DNA from: Streptomyces sp. NBC_01255
GTDB lineage: Bacteria > Actinomycetota > Actinomycetes > Streptomycetales > Streptomycetaceae
DNA length: 64,000 bases
Assembly: GCF_036226445.1 (NCBI RefSeq)
Contig: NZ_CP108474.1
Location: 5,890,001-5,954,000 of the forward strand
Direction of reading: 5' to 3'
In this document: in pieces, positions 9,231-20,036 of the stretch
How positions within the stretch are numbered: position 1 is the stretch's first letter
Layout of the letters: every line of letters starts with the position of its first letter
The notes under the pieces: generated by a model
What the model was told of the DNA's origin: nothing
What the model saw: the letters and a program-made list of their open reading frames with translations, nothing else
Databases searched by the model: none
Made by a program: the position numbers and the translations under genes

Positions 9231-10181
9231 ATGACGACGACGGCGGTGGCGGGGTCGCCCGGGACCCGGCGGCACGAGCTCGCCGCCTTTCTGCGCAGCC
9301 GGCGCGAGCGCATCACCCCCGAACAGGTCGGCCTCCCGCGCGGCCGGCGCCGCCGTACGCCCGGTCTGCGCCGCGAGGAGGTCGCGCACCTCTCCGCCGT
9401 CGGCGTCACCTGGTACACCTGGCTGGAGCAGGCCCGTGACATCCAGGTCTCCCCGCAGGTCCTCGACGCCCTCGCCGACGCGCTGCTCCTCGACCCGACC
9501 GAGCGGAGCCACCTCTTCGCCCTCGCCGGGCAGTCCGACCCGCACCCCGGGGCGCCCTCGCCGGCCGTCACGCCCGCGCTGCGCCGGATGCTCGACCAGC
9601 TGGAACCGCTGCCCGCCGCCGTCCAGAACAGCCGGTTCGACTTCCTCGCCCACAACCGGACCTTCGGGCGGCTCTTCTGCGACCTGGACGCCCTGCCCCG
9701 CGAGGACCGCAACTCCCTCTGGCTCGCCTTCACCAACGACGACTTCCGGGCCGCCGCCACCGACCTGCCGGACCTCCTCCCCATCCTCGCCGGGAAGCTC
9801 CGCGCCGCCATGGCCGAGCACCTGGCGGAGCCCGCCTGGAAGGCGCTCGTCCAGCGGCTCGAAGGGGCCTCGTGCGAGTTCCGGGAGATCTGGGCCCGGC
9901 ACGACGTGGTCGCGCCGGGCGGCCGCACCAAGGTCATCCACAATGCCCGCGTCGGCGTGCTCCGCTTCGAGCACACCAACCTGTGGCTCGGCCCGACCTC
10001 CGGACCGTGCCTCGTCACGTACGTCCCCGTGGACGAGAAGTCCCGGGCGGGCGTCGAGCGGCTCCTCGCCCTCGTGATCGAGGAGGAGGAGACGCGGGCC
10101 GCGGCCGCGGCCGAAGGCGCTCGGGGCGAGGCCGCCCGGGACCGGCCCGCTCAGGTCGACGCCGCTTCCGCCGTCCTCTGA
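9231..10181 (+). CDS. XRE/MmyB-like transcriptional regulator
   Basis: A 316-residue regulator. An N-terminal helix-turn-helix (about residues 11-80, with the typical RRTPGLRREEVAHLSAVGVTWY region) is followed by a ligand domain of the MmyB kind (from about residue 105). Such proteins usually control a neighbouring oxidoreductase or transporter; here the divergent MFS exporter is the likely target. ATG 9231 lies 11 nt after GGAG; a GTG at 9222 is an alternative. The C-terminal end is Ala/Glu-rich and overlaps the next, convergent gene by 31 nt. Confidence 0.86.
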   Translation: MTTTAVAGSPGTRRHELAAFLRSRRERITPEQVGLPRGRRRRTPGLRREEVAHLSAVGVTWYTWLEQARDIQVSPQVLDALADALLLDPTERSHLFALAGQSDPHPGAPSPAVTPALRRMLDQLEPLPAAVQNSRFDFLAHNRTFGRLFCDLDALPREDRNSLWLAFTNDDFRAAATDLPDLLPILAGKLRAAMAEHLAEPAWKALVQRLEGASCEFREIWARHDVVAPGGRTKVIHNARVGVLRFEHTNLWLGPTSGPCLVTYVPVDEKSRAGVERLLALVIEEEETRAAAAAEGARGEAARDRPAQVDAASAVL

Positions 10182-11593
10182 GGTTCCTCCTCCTCCGCCA
10201 GGCCGCGCGCCGTGCGCTCCGCCGTGCGTCGCGCCCAGGCCCCGCTCGTCAGCGCCCCCACCACGAGGACGGCGGCACCGCAGCCCGTCACGATCCAGTA
10301 GCCCGGGCGGGCCGCCGTCACGAACGCCTCCGGAGCCCCCGCCCTCATCCCCGCCGCCAGGACCGCGCCGATCACCGCCACCCCGAGGGTCTGCCCGACC
10401 TGGCGGCTCGTCGAGGCCAGCGCCGCCGCCACCCCGGCCTGCGCCCGGGGCATCCCGGAGACGGCGGTGTTCGTGATCGGCGCGTTCACCAGCCCGAAGC
10501 CGATGCCGAAGAGCACGTACCCCGTGAAGAGCAGCGGATCGCTCGTCTCGGCCTCGAAGGCGGCGAAAAGGAGCGGCCCGGCCGTCGTCGCCGCACCCGC
10601 GAGCAGCAGCGAGGGGCGCGGCCCGCGCGCCGCCGTCAGCCGCCCCGACAGCGGTGCGAAGACGAAGGTCATGGCGGCCAGCGGCAGCATGCAGAGCCCC
10701 GCCTCCAGCGGGGAGAGGCCGCGTACGTCCTGGAGGTACAGGGTGTTCAGGAAGAGGAAGCCGCCGAGCGCCGCGAAGGCGCAGACCGCGATGACGGTCG
10801 CCCCGCTGAACGGCGCGCTGCGGAAGAACCGCAGGTCGATCAGGGGCTCGCGGCGCCTCGGCTCGTACAGGAGCACCCCGGTGAGCGCGGCGGCCGCGAT
10901 CCCGGCGAAGAGCGGGTCGGTCTCGATGATCGCGTACGTGAGTGATCCGAGGAGCACCGCCACCAGGAGCTGTCCGACGGGGTCGGCGCGGCGGGGCCGG
11001 GGGGCGCGGGACTCGGGGACGTACCGCAGGGTGAGGAGCAGGGCGAGGGCGGCGACCGGCAGGTTCACCCAGAAGATCGCCCGCCAGCCCACCGACTCGA
11101 CGAGCAGCCCGCCCACGAGCGGGCCTGCGGCCATGGAGACGCCGATGACCGCGCCCCAGACGCCGATGGCACGCGCGCGTGCGGCGGGTTCCGTGAAGGT
11201 GTTGGTGATGATCGACATGGCGACGGGGTTCAGCATCGAGCCGCCCACCGCCTGGACCGCCCGGAAGGCGATCAGCGTCTCCAGGCTGGGCGCGAGGGAG
11301 CAGAGCAGCGAGCCGAGCGCGAAGACGGCCAGTCCGGTGACGAAGACCTTGCGGCGGCCGATCCGGTCGGCGGTGGAGCCCGCGAGCATCAGGAGGCAGG
11401 CGAGGACGAGGGTGTAGGCGTCGATCGTCCACTGGAGGCCGGAGACGGAGGCGTCCAGGTCGCGCCGGATGGAGGGCAGGGCGACGTTGAGCGCGGTGTT
11501 GTCCAGGCTGACGATGAGCAGGCTCATGCAGCAGATCGCCAGGACGACGAGTTCCCGGCCACGGGGGAGCCGCGCGCGTGTGAGCTCCGGCAT
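10151..11593 (-). CDS. MFS exporter, DHA2-type
   Basis: A 480-residue transporter with about fourteen hydrophobic segments. TM1 carries SLLIVSLDNTALNVALPSI and loop 2-3 GSTADRIGRRKVF, both DHA2 drug-exporter motifs. ATG 11593 is chosen because a TACTAT -10-like element lies 6 nt upstream, suggesting a leaderless message; an ATG at 11617 would add eight residues. The gene is convergent with the XRE regulator (31-nt overlap) and divergent from dus. It is a paralogue-class neighbour of the 7675-9120 exporter, but not a recent copy. Confidence 0.86.
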   Translation of the reverse strand: MPELTRARLPRGRELVVLAICCMSLLIVSLDNTALNVALPSIRRDLDASVSGLQWTIDAYTLVLACLLMLAGSTADRIGRRKVFVTGLAVFALGSLLCSLAPSLETLIAFRAVQAVGGSMLNPVAMSIITNTFTEPAARARAIGVWGAVIGVSMAAGPLVGGLLVESVGWRAIFWVNLPVAALALLLTLRYVPESRAPRPRRADPVGQLLVAVLLGSLTYAIIETDPLFAGIAAAALTGVLLYEPRRREPLIDLRFFRSAPFSGATVIAVCAFAALGGFLFLNTLYLQDVRGLSPLEAGLCMLPLAAMTFVFAPLSGRLTAARGPRPSLLLAGAATTAGPLLFAAFEAETSDPLLFTGYVLFGIGFGLVNAPITNTAVSGMPRAQAGVAAALASTSRQVGQTLGVAVIGAVLAAGMRAGAPEAFVTAARPGYWIVTGCGAAVLVVGALTSGAWARRTAERTARGLAEEEEPQRTAEAAST

Positions 11594-11645
11594 GTGCGGA
11601 TAGTACGGCTGACTCATGACCGCCGCAGTGCGCGACAATGGCTCA

Positions 11646-12782
11646 ATGACCGCGTTCTCTCCCCTCGCCATCGGGCCGCACATCGTGCAGCCGCCGGTGG
11701 TGCTCGCCCCGATGGCCGGCATCACCAACGCCCCCTTCCGTACCCTCTGCCGCGAGTTCAGCGGCGGCAAGGGGCTGTTCGTGAGCGAGATGATCACGAC
11801 GCGCGCCCTGGTCGAGCGCAACGAGAAGACGATGCAGCTCATCCGGTTCGACGAGACCGAGAAGCCGCGCTCGATCCAGCTGTACGGGGTGGACCCGGTG
11901 ACGGTCGGCAAGGCCGTCCGGATGATCGTCGACGAGGACCTCGCCGACCACATCGACCTGAACTTCGGCTGCCCCGTCCCCAAGGTCACCCGGAAGGGCG
12001 GTGGCTCGGCCCTGCCCTACAAGCGGCCGCTGCTGCGCGCGATCCTGAACGAGGCCGTGGGCAACGCGGGCGACCTGCCGGTCACGATGAAGATGCGCAA
12101 GGGCATCGACGACGACCACATCACCTACCTCGACGCGGGCCGGATCGCGGTCGAGGAGGGCGTCACGGCGATCGCCCTGCACGGGCGGACGGCGGCGCAG
12201 CACTACGGCGGTACGGCGGACTGGGACGCGATCGCGCGCCTCAAGGAGCACGTGCCCGAGATTCCGGTGCTCGGCAACGGCGACATCTGGTCGGCCGACG
12301 ACGCCCTGCGGATGATGCGGGAGACGGGCTGCGACGGTGTGGTCGTCGGGCGCGGCTGCCTCGGCCGGCCGTGGCTCTTCGGCGATCTCGTGGCGGGCTT
12401 CGAGGGGACGGGGGAGTACGCCCAGCCGGGTCTGCGGGTCGTCGCGGACGCGATGGTGCGGCACGCGCGGCTGCTCGGCGAGTGGCTCGGCGACGAGGCA
12501 CGCGGTGTCATCGACTTCCGCAAGCACGTGGCCTGGTACCTGAAGGGCTTCTCGGTGGGCTCCGAGATGCGCAAGAAGCTCGCCATCACCTCTTCCCTCG
12601 ACGAACTGAGCGCTCAGTTGAGCGAGCTGGACCTGGACCAGCCGTGGCCGGTGGGTGCGGACGGCCCTCGGGGCCGTACGTCCGGAAACAACCGAGTTGT
12701 CCTGCCGGACGGCTGGTTGAAGGACCCGTACGACTGCGCAGGGGTGAGCGAGGACGCCGAGCTGGACACGTCCGGCGGGTGA
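11646..12782 (+). CDS. dus: tRNA-dihydrouridine synthase (DusB type)
   Basis: A 378-residue flavoenzyme that reduces uridines in the tRNA D-loop with FMN and NADPH. Visible motifs are the FMN-binding VLAPMAGITNAPFRTLC near residue 22, NFGCPVPKVTRKGGGSAL around the catalytic Cys, and MKMRKGIDDDHITYL. The frame opens upstream, but ATG 11646 fits the family start. GACAAT (11634-11639) lies 6 nt before it, so the gene may be leaderless. A rho-independent terminator follows 100 nt downstream. It is chromosomally conserved in Streptomyces. Confidence 0.93.
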   Translation: MTAFSPLAIGPHIVQPPVVLAPMAGITNAPFRTLCREFSGGKGLFVSEMITTRALVERNEKTMQLIRFDETEKPRSIQLYGVDPVTVGKAVRMIVDEDLADHIDLNFGCPVPKVTRKGGGSALPYKRPLLRAILNEAVGNAGDLPVTMKMRKGIDDDHITYLDAGRIAVEEGVTAIALHGRTAAQHYGGTADWDAIARLKEHVPEIPVLGNGDIWSADDALRMMRETGCDGVVVGRGCLGRPWLFGDLVAGFEGTGEYAQPGLRVVADAMVRHARLLGEWLGDEARGVIDFRKHVAWYLKGFSVGSEMRKKLAITSSLDELSAQLSELDLDQPWPVGADGPRGRTSGNNRVVLPDGWLKDPYDCAGVSEDAELDTSGG

Positions 12783-12842
12783 GATCCGCGCGAGAATCAG
12801 CCTTTCCTGGGGAGTGATCCTCGCCACCCCTGAGGGGGGTAG

Positions 12843-12856
12843 TGCTCACATGAGCA
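12843..12856. promoter_or_regulatory. Operator-like palindrome 1 upstream of ppdK
   Basis: TGCTCA-CA-TGAGCA, a perfect 6-bp inverted repeat. Its core CTCANNTGAG recurs 99 bp downstream. Confidence 0.5.
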
Positions 12857-12880
12857 GGTTACGGACTGCTGCATCGCCTG

Positions 12881-12908
12881 AAGGGTGGCACCGGGTGCCA
12901 CCCTTTTT
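12881..12908 (+). terminator. Rho-independent terminator of dus
   Basis: An 11-bp stem (12881-12891 with 12895-12905), loop CGG, followed by TTTTT. Confidence 0.9.
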
Positions 12909-12941
12909 GCATTCAAGAAGTGAACGCAAGTGCTCGGATGG

Positions 12942-12957
12942 GCGCTCATGTGAGCGC
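12942..12957. promoter_or_regulatory. Operator-like palindrome 2 upstream of ppdK
   Basis: GCGCTCA-TG-TGAGCGC, a perfect 7-bp inverted repeat that shares the CTCANNTGAG core with palindrome 1. The two could hold one looping repressor or activator that controls ppdK; the regulator is unknown. Confidence 0.55.
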
Positions 12958-13148
12958 TAAACCTCTCCATTTGGTCATCTGAGCTTCGGGGCCTGAAAGC
13001 GGAAGCTACCTCTCAGTTACTTTCGATGTGCTGGCGGACGGGTGGTTAAGACCATGTGACCGGCAGGCGTACCTCCACAGACGCCTTCGATCTGGGTATG
13101 TTCCTCGCCGTCAGGGCAGCCAACCGAGTCATCGAGGAGTCGGGACCC

Positions 13149-15860
<2,712 letters not shown>

Positions 15861-15862
15861 GT

Positions 15863-15992
15863 CCTGCTGAACCGGGGGTCAGGAGCGGCGGTCGGGCCCT
15901 CCTGAACCCCGGTTCAGCAGCAGTCCCGGTCGCTGCTGAACCTCCGTTCAGCAGCGGACGCGGACCGCTCCTGAACCCCCGTTCAGCAGCGG
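15863..15992. repeat. Four tandem palindromic repeats, ~35-bp period
   Basis: Four imperfect inverted repeats follow the ppdK stop at once. Each is built on CTGAAC...GTTCAGCAG with flanking CCGCTCC or GCAGCGG. The TGAAC element starts at 15868, 15903, 15937 and 15972, spacings of 35, 34 and 35 bp. Copies 3 and 4 are the best preserved. They could be RNA hairpins acting together as an end-of-gene structure, or binding sites for a multimeric protein. Confidence 0.75.
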
Positions 15993-16080
15993 AAATCACC
16001 GGAACCACCAGAACCACCGGGGCCGCCGTCGGTCACTTTCGACCCTCACCGACGGGCGGCGGCCCCGGGTACCAAAGAGA

Positions 16081-16120
16081 GACGGGGCGGACACCTTTGT
16101 GCGGAGGTGTCCGCCCCGTC
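16081..16120. terminator. Strong hairpin, likely terminator
   Basis: A perfect 16-bp stem (16081-16096 with 16105-16120, 8-nt loop). A second hairpin with a 4-nt bulge lies just before it at 16019-16066. Together they should end ppdK transcription. Confidence 0.75.
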
Positions 16121-16537
16121 GTATTTCATCCCGAACGCGGCCGCTCATTTTGCTTGATCGTCGATCAGATGTGAGTTCCTGTTCAATTTCGGCCGATTCA
16201 ATTATTGGCCGTTGAACTTTTCTGTTTCCTCGCCGCAACTCTCCGCAAAGAACGGAGCGGGCGCGACCCCCGGATCCCCACCCGGAGGCCGCGCCCTTTA
16301 CCGATGTCGGGCAGGTGAGCCGCAACCTCGCCGACCGCCGCCGGACGTGCAAAGCCCCCCACGGTCTTCGCCACGTCACCTCGGTCCTGAAGGTTTCCTG
16401 CCCGACCCGCACAGCTTTTCGTTTCTCCCCGATTGCCGCGATGCTTTTCAACTGTGGCTGAAACACCCTGGTAACGTGCTGTGATGCTGTGCATACTCGT
16501 CGTCGGGGGTGGTTGCGAGTGCACAGGTGGGGACGTC
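16121..16537. other. Gene-free, locally AT-rich region
   Basis: No supported gene in about 417 bases. The first third is AT-rich for this genome (around 16130-16230), suggesting promoter DNA. A 10-bp perfect inverted repeat, GTCGGGCAGG (16306-16315) and CCTGCCCGAC (16397-16406), encloses 81 nt and could fold a structured leader or small RNA. Short frames on both strands have no family resemblance. Confidence 0.45.
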
Positions 16538-17590
16538 ATGCTGCGGATTCATTTCACCGGAAACGACTTGGCGGGGGTGCGGACGGCCGCCAGGCCGGAT
16601 GTTCTGTGGGAAACCATTCTCAGCTTTCACCGCTTAAGGGACCGGCGCGGATCCGTCGTCTACCGGGAATGGCGCTCGGACGCCCGGATGCGGCTCGGCG
16701 GTGAGACCCGTCTCCTCGCCGCCCTCGTTCCCAGCCGCGGCTATTTTCCCGACTTCCTGACGCCCGCCGAAGGCGTCACCGGCCTCGACGAGGGCCTCCG
16801 GGCGATCCGCGCGACCGACTCCGGCCGGCTCCGCGACGAGCTCTCCCTGCTCGCCGCCGACCGCTCCGGCGGCCGGACCGTGCCCCACTCGCTGCGCGCC
16901 CTCGCCGACGGCGGCGCGGAGCCCTTCGACCGGCTCGTGGGGGCCCTGCGCAGCTACCACCGGGCCGCGATCGAGCCGTACTGGCCGCACATCCGGGCCC
17001 GCGTCGAGGCCGACCGGGCCCGCCGCGGCCGGGCCCTGCTCGACGGCGGCGCGGACGAACTGCTCGCCTCGCTGCCGCCGATGCTGCGCTGGCGCGCGCC
17101 CGTCCTGGAGGCCGACTACCCGGTCGACCGGGACGTCCACCTCGACGGGCGGGGGCTGCTGCTCCAGCCCTCGTACTTCTGCCGGGGGACCCCAGTGGTG
17201 CTGCGCGACCCCGCGCTGCCGCCGGTCCTCGTCTACCCCGTCACCCACGGCGAGGCGCCGACCGTCCGCTCGCCGGGCGGCTCCTCGCTCGCCAAGCTGG
17301 TCGGCCAGACCCGCTCGGCGGTCTTGCACGCCATCGGGGACGGCGGTACGACGAGCGAGCTCGCGCGCCGGGCCGGGGTCTCGCTCGCCTCCGCGAGCCA
17401 GCACGCGGGCGTGCTCCGGGAGGCCGGGCTCATCGCGACCCTGCGCCACGGCAACGCGGTCCTGCACACGCTGACGCCGTTGGGCGCCGCCCTGCTCGGC
17501 GGCGCCCAACGGACGGTGGATCTGCGGAAGGCCGACCTGCGGACGGCCGACCTGCGCCGTTACGCGCGGAACGGGCCGGTCACCTCGTAG
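16538..17590 (+). CDS. Winged-helix (ArsR-like) regulator with a TTA codon
   Basis: A 350-residue protein. The N-terminal 250 residues are of a kind often found in Streptomyces with a C-terminal winged helix. The wHTH spans about residues 255-325 (LARRAGVSLASASQHAGVLREAGLI), as in ArsR-type proteins, but no metal-binding Cys motif is visible. Leu33 is encoded by TTA (16634-16636), the rare codon read by the bldA tRNA, so expression may depend on development. The tail has three pentapeptide-like units (DLRKA, DLRTA, DLRRY) and overlaps the convergent PhoX-like gene by 31 nt. ATG 16538 has GGTGGGGA upstream. Confidence 0.8.
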   Translation: MLRIHFTGNDLAGVRTAARPDVLWETILSFHRLRDRRGSVVYREWRSDARMRLGGETRLLAALVPSRGYFPDFLTPAEGVTGLDEGLRAIRATDSGRLRDELSLLAADRSGGRTVPHSLRALADGGAEPFDRLVGALRSYHRAAIEPYWPHIRARVEADRARRGRALLDGGADELLASLPPMLRWRAPVLEADYPVDRDVHLDGRGLLLQPSYFCRGTPVVLRDPALPPVLVYPVTHGEAPTVRSPGGSSLAKLVGQTRSAVLHAIGDGGTTSELARRAGVSLASASQHAGVLREAGLIATLRHGNAVLHTLTPLGAALLGGAQRTVDLRKADLRTADLRRYARNGPVTS

Positions 17591-18714
17591 GTGATACCGC
17601 CCGAGGAGCTGCCCGTCGTACCGCGCTGGCTGGAGAAGTACAGCCGCTTGCCGTCGGGGGAGAAGGCCGGTCCGGTGATCTCGGAGCTGGACTGGCCCGT
17701 GATGCGGAGGAACGGGGCGACGACGTCGTCCGGGGTGATGACGCAGATCTCCATGTTGCCGCCGTCCTCGGAGACGAACAGGTCGCCGGAGGTGGTCCCG
17801 GTGACGTTGTCGACGCCGGTCAGCGGGGCGGTGCCGGAGACGAGCGAGTCGTCGTAGGCCAGCTCGTACGTGCCGGTGGCGAGGTTGACCTGCCAGACGC
17901 GGTTGTCGCCCTTGGTGGTGAACCAGACGGTGTCGTCCGCGTAGTAGCAGCCCTCGCCGCCGTTGAACTTCTTCGAACCGGACACCTGGGAGCGGGTCGC
18001 GGTCGGCGAGCCGTCCGGGTCCGGGACGTTCTGCCAGGTGAAGGAGCCGGAGCTGGCGGTTCCGGCGACCAGGACCTGGAGGGTGCCGGCGGAGAGGTTG
18101 CCCCAGGTGGTGGGGATGAAGCGGTAGAAGCAGCCGTTCGACTCGTCCTCGGTCAGGTAGATCACCTTGCGGACCGGGTCGGCGGCGGCGGCCTCGTGCT
18201 TGAACCGGCCCATCGCGTCACGGCGGTAGGCCGTGCCGCCCCAGGGGTTCGACTCGTAGACGTAGCCGAGGGACACCTCCTCGCAGGAGAGCCAGGTGTT
18301 CCACGGGGTGGCGCCGCCCGCACAGTTCTGGCGGGTGCCGGAGAGGATCCGGTACGCGCCGGTGATCGTGCCCGCGGAGTCGAACCGCACGGCGCTCGCG
18401 CCGCCGCTCGGGTTGATCTCCGAGTTCGACACGTAGATCCAGCCCGTGCCGTCGACGAAACAGGCGCCGCCGTCGGGGGCGTTGTGCCAGGTGTACGAGG
18501 TGCCTGTCACGGTCTGGCCGGACCGGGCGATGATCCGGCTGGTGAAACCGGCCGGCAGCTGGATGCCGTGGGAGTTCGCCGCGCCGAGCGCCCCGTACGG
18601 GCCCGCGCCGGGCTGGGCGGGCGCGGCGAAGGCCGCCCCGTGCCAGAGGCTGCCGCCGAAGGCGGCGGCGGAGGTGCCGATGACCGCTCCACGCAGGAAA
18701 CTGCGTCGCTCCAC
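17560..18714 (-). CDS. Tat-exported PhoX/DUF839 family protein
   Basis: A 384-residue secreted protein. A twin-arginine signal (MERRSFLRGAVIGTSAAAFG, cleavage near AFAAPA) exports it folded. The mature part matches the DUF839/PhoX beta-propeller class, with WNTWLSCEE, SNGCFYRF, GGEGCYYADD and LFVSEDGGNMEICVI segments that in PhoX supply Ca/Fe ligands. The substrate is probably a phosphate ester, but some family members are not phosphatases. GTG 18714 has AGGAG 7 nt upstream. A possible PHO box lies further upstream. The 3' end overlaps the convergent regulator gene. Confidence 0.82.
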   Translation of the reverse strand: MERRSFLRGAVIGTSAAAFGGSLWHGAAFAAPAQPGAGPYGALGAANSHGIQLPAGFTSRIIARSGQTVTGTSYTWHNAPDGGACFVDGTGWIYVSNSEINPSGGASAVRFDSAGTITGAYRILSGTRQNCAGGATPWNTWLSCEEVSLGYVYESNPWGGTAYRRDAMGRFKHEAAAADPVRKVIYLTEDESNGCFYRFIPTTWGNLSAGTLQVLVAGTASSGSFTWQNVPDPDGSPTATRSQVSGSKKFNGGEGCYYADDTVWFTTKGDNRVWQVNLATGTYELAYDDSLVSGTAPLTGVDNVTGTTSGDLFVSEDGGNMEICVITPDDVVAPFLRITGQSSSEITGPAFSPDGKRLYFSSQRGTTGSSSGGITYEVTGPFRA

Positions 18715-18783
18715 GTCTCACTCCTGAAGAGGGTGATGAACCGCCCCGCCAAGCCGGTCGGCGGCGGGGTCGCGCGCTTCCGG

Positions 18784-18827
18784 AACCTAGGAGTACGGAG
18801 TTGACGGTGCATCAACAAGCGGTGAAG
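18784..18827 (-). promoter_or_regulatory. Candidate PHO box and -10 element
   Basis: On the minus strand, CTTCACCGCTTGTTGATGCA (from 18827) resembles two 11-nt PhoP direct-repeat units (consensus GTTCACC): the first matches 6 of 7, the second poorly. TAGGTT (18789-18784) lies 16 nt beyond the 22-nt box, a fitting -10 position. Weak evidence, given weight by the PhoX-like gene downstream. Confidence 0.35.
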
Positions 18828-19010
18828 GGGAAGAGGCGGGCGCGGGGCGAAGCGCGGCGCCCCAGGTGGGAGCAGGGTGGCGCCGCAGGCGGGGAGGCGC
18901 AGGGCTTCGTCCGTGGACGCCTCGGCGGCCCGGGCTGCCGGGGCGCTCACCGACCGCACCCGGGACGTTCGGCACTGGGGGAGCGGGGCGCGGGCGGGGA
19001 CACTGGGGGC

Positions 19011-19460
19011 ATGCGCGCCACCCGGGACATCAGCGACCGTGACGACCTCGACGTGCTGCTGCGGCGCTTCTACGGCGCCGCCTTCGCCGATCCGCTCATC
19101 GGGCCCTTCTTCACCGAGATCGCCGGCACGGACCTGGAGGTCCATCTGCCGCGGATCACCGACTTCTGGGAGCGCGCCCTCTTCCGTACCGCCGACTACG
19201 GGCGGGACGCCTTCGCGCCGCACGCCGCCCTCCACTCCGCGCGGCCGCTCACCGCCGCCCACTTCGGCCGCTGGGTCCAGCTCTGGCACGCCTCCGTCGA
19301 CGGCCTCCACCGGGGGCCGCGGGCCGAGCGGGCCAAGGCGCAGGGCGAGCGGATCGCCGTCGCGATGCTGCGCAGGCTCGCCGGACCGGACGCCGGGACC
19401 GGCGGCGGAGGCGGCGGATTCGTACCGTTGGCGGCGCTGGAGCTGCGCTCCGCGGCCTGA
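19011..19460 (+). CDS. Truncated haemoglobin, group III
   Basis: A 149-residue globin of the short 2/2 kind. Visible features are the helix B region RRFYGAAFADPLIGPFF, the helix E/F region IxDFWERALF and HAALHSARPLTAAHFGRW with the likely proximal His, and WVQLWHASVD. Group III globins bind haem and O2 or NO and may detoxify NO or peroxides. ATG 19011 is preceded by GACACT 6 nt upstream, so it may be leaderless. The Gly-rich stretch at residues 128-135 is low complexity. Confidence 0.87.
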   Translation: MRATRDISDRDDLDVLLRRFYGAAFADPLIGPFFTEIAGTDLEVHLPRITDFWERALFRTADYGRDAFAPHAALHSARPLTAAHFGRWVQLWHASVDGLHRGPRAERAKAQGERIAVAMLRRLAGPDAGTGGGGGGFVPLAALELRSAA

Positions 19461-19572
19461 GCGAAAAAGATCCTCGGGAGAGCGATGAGTTACGGGCAGG
19501 ACGCCCGTCTTACCTCGTGAAAGCGCCGGAACGCACCGAGCACCCCGGCCGCCCGACGGAAGAGAGAACGCC

Positions 19573-19986
19573 ATGGCCCCGCAGATGATCTTCGTGAACC
19601 TGCCCGTGAAGGACCTCGACGCCAGCAAGGCCTTCTTCGTGAAGCTCGGCTTCTCGATCAACGAGCACTTCACCGACGAGACCGCCTCGTGCGTCGTCAT
19701 CAGCGACACGATCTTCGCGATGCTGCTCACCGAGGAGAAGTTCAAGAGCTTCACCGCCCCGGGCAAGGAGATCTCCGACGCCACGAAGACCACCGAGGTG
19801 CTCGTCACGCTGAGCGCCGAGAGCCGGGAGAAGGCCGACGAGCTGGCCGACGCGGCCCTCGCCGCCGGTGGCGGCCCGGCGAAGGAGCCGATGGACATGG
19901 GCTTCATGTATGGCCGCTCCTTCACCGACCTGGACGGCCACCACTGGGAGGTCTTCTGGATGGACCCGGCGGCCGCCCAGGGCTGA
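19573..19986 (+). CDS. VOC (glyoxalase/extradiol-like) family protein
   Basis: A 137-residue protein with two beta-alpha-beta-beta-beta modules. Conserved turns are VNLPVKDLDASKAFFVKLGF at the start and FTDLDGHHWEVFWMDP at the end, where His and Glu could bind metal. The subfamily resembles the bleomycin-resistance/PhnB type that lacks a proven reaction. ATG 19573 has GGAAGAGAG 8 nt upstream. It is probably monocistronic. Confidence 0.85.
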   Translation: MAPQMIFVNLPVKDLDASKAFFVKLGFSINEHFTDETASCVVISDTIFAMLLTEEKFKSFTAPGKEISDATKTTEVLVTLSAESREKADELADAALAAGGGPAKEPMDMGFMYGRSFTDLDGHHWEVFWMDPAAAQG

Positions 19987-20036
19987 GCCCCCCACGAGGG
20001 CCCCGGAGCCTCGGACTCCCGGACCCTCGGCGTACG

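Larger units (their letters stand above)
12783..13148. other. Intergenic region between dus and ppdK
   Basis: No gene is supported in these 366 bases. They hold two related palindromes (12843-12856 and 12942-12957), the dus terminator (12881-12908), and the ppdK ribosome binding site GAGGAG at 13134-13139. Confidence 0.7.

Noticed and set aside
9165..11432. A 755-codon minus-strand frame across the XRE gene
   Set aside because: Its sequence is a shadow of the XRE gene and MFS gene in other frames.
13020..13148. Upstream extension of ppdK to the ATG at 13056
   Set aside because: The added 31 residues do not resemble the family N-terminus and the GAGGAG ribosome binding site supports GTG 13149.
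15863..15992. Possible CRISPR array after ppdK
   Set aside because: The palindromes lack unique spacers; the spacing DNA is itself short and semi-repeated.
16019..16066. Riboswitch candidate
   Set aside because: A simple bulged hairpin downstream of ppdK without conserved aptamer features; better explained as part of the terminator region.
15996..16466. A 156-codon minus-strand frame after ppdK
   Set aside because: It crosses two strong terminator hairpins and has no ribosome binding site or family match.
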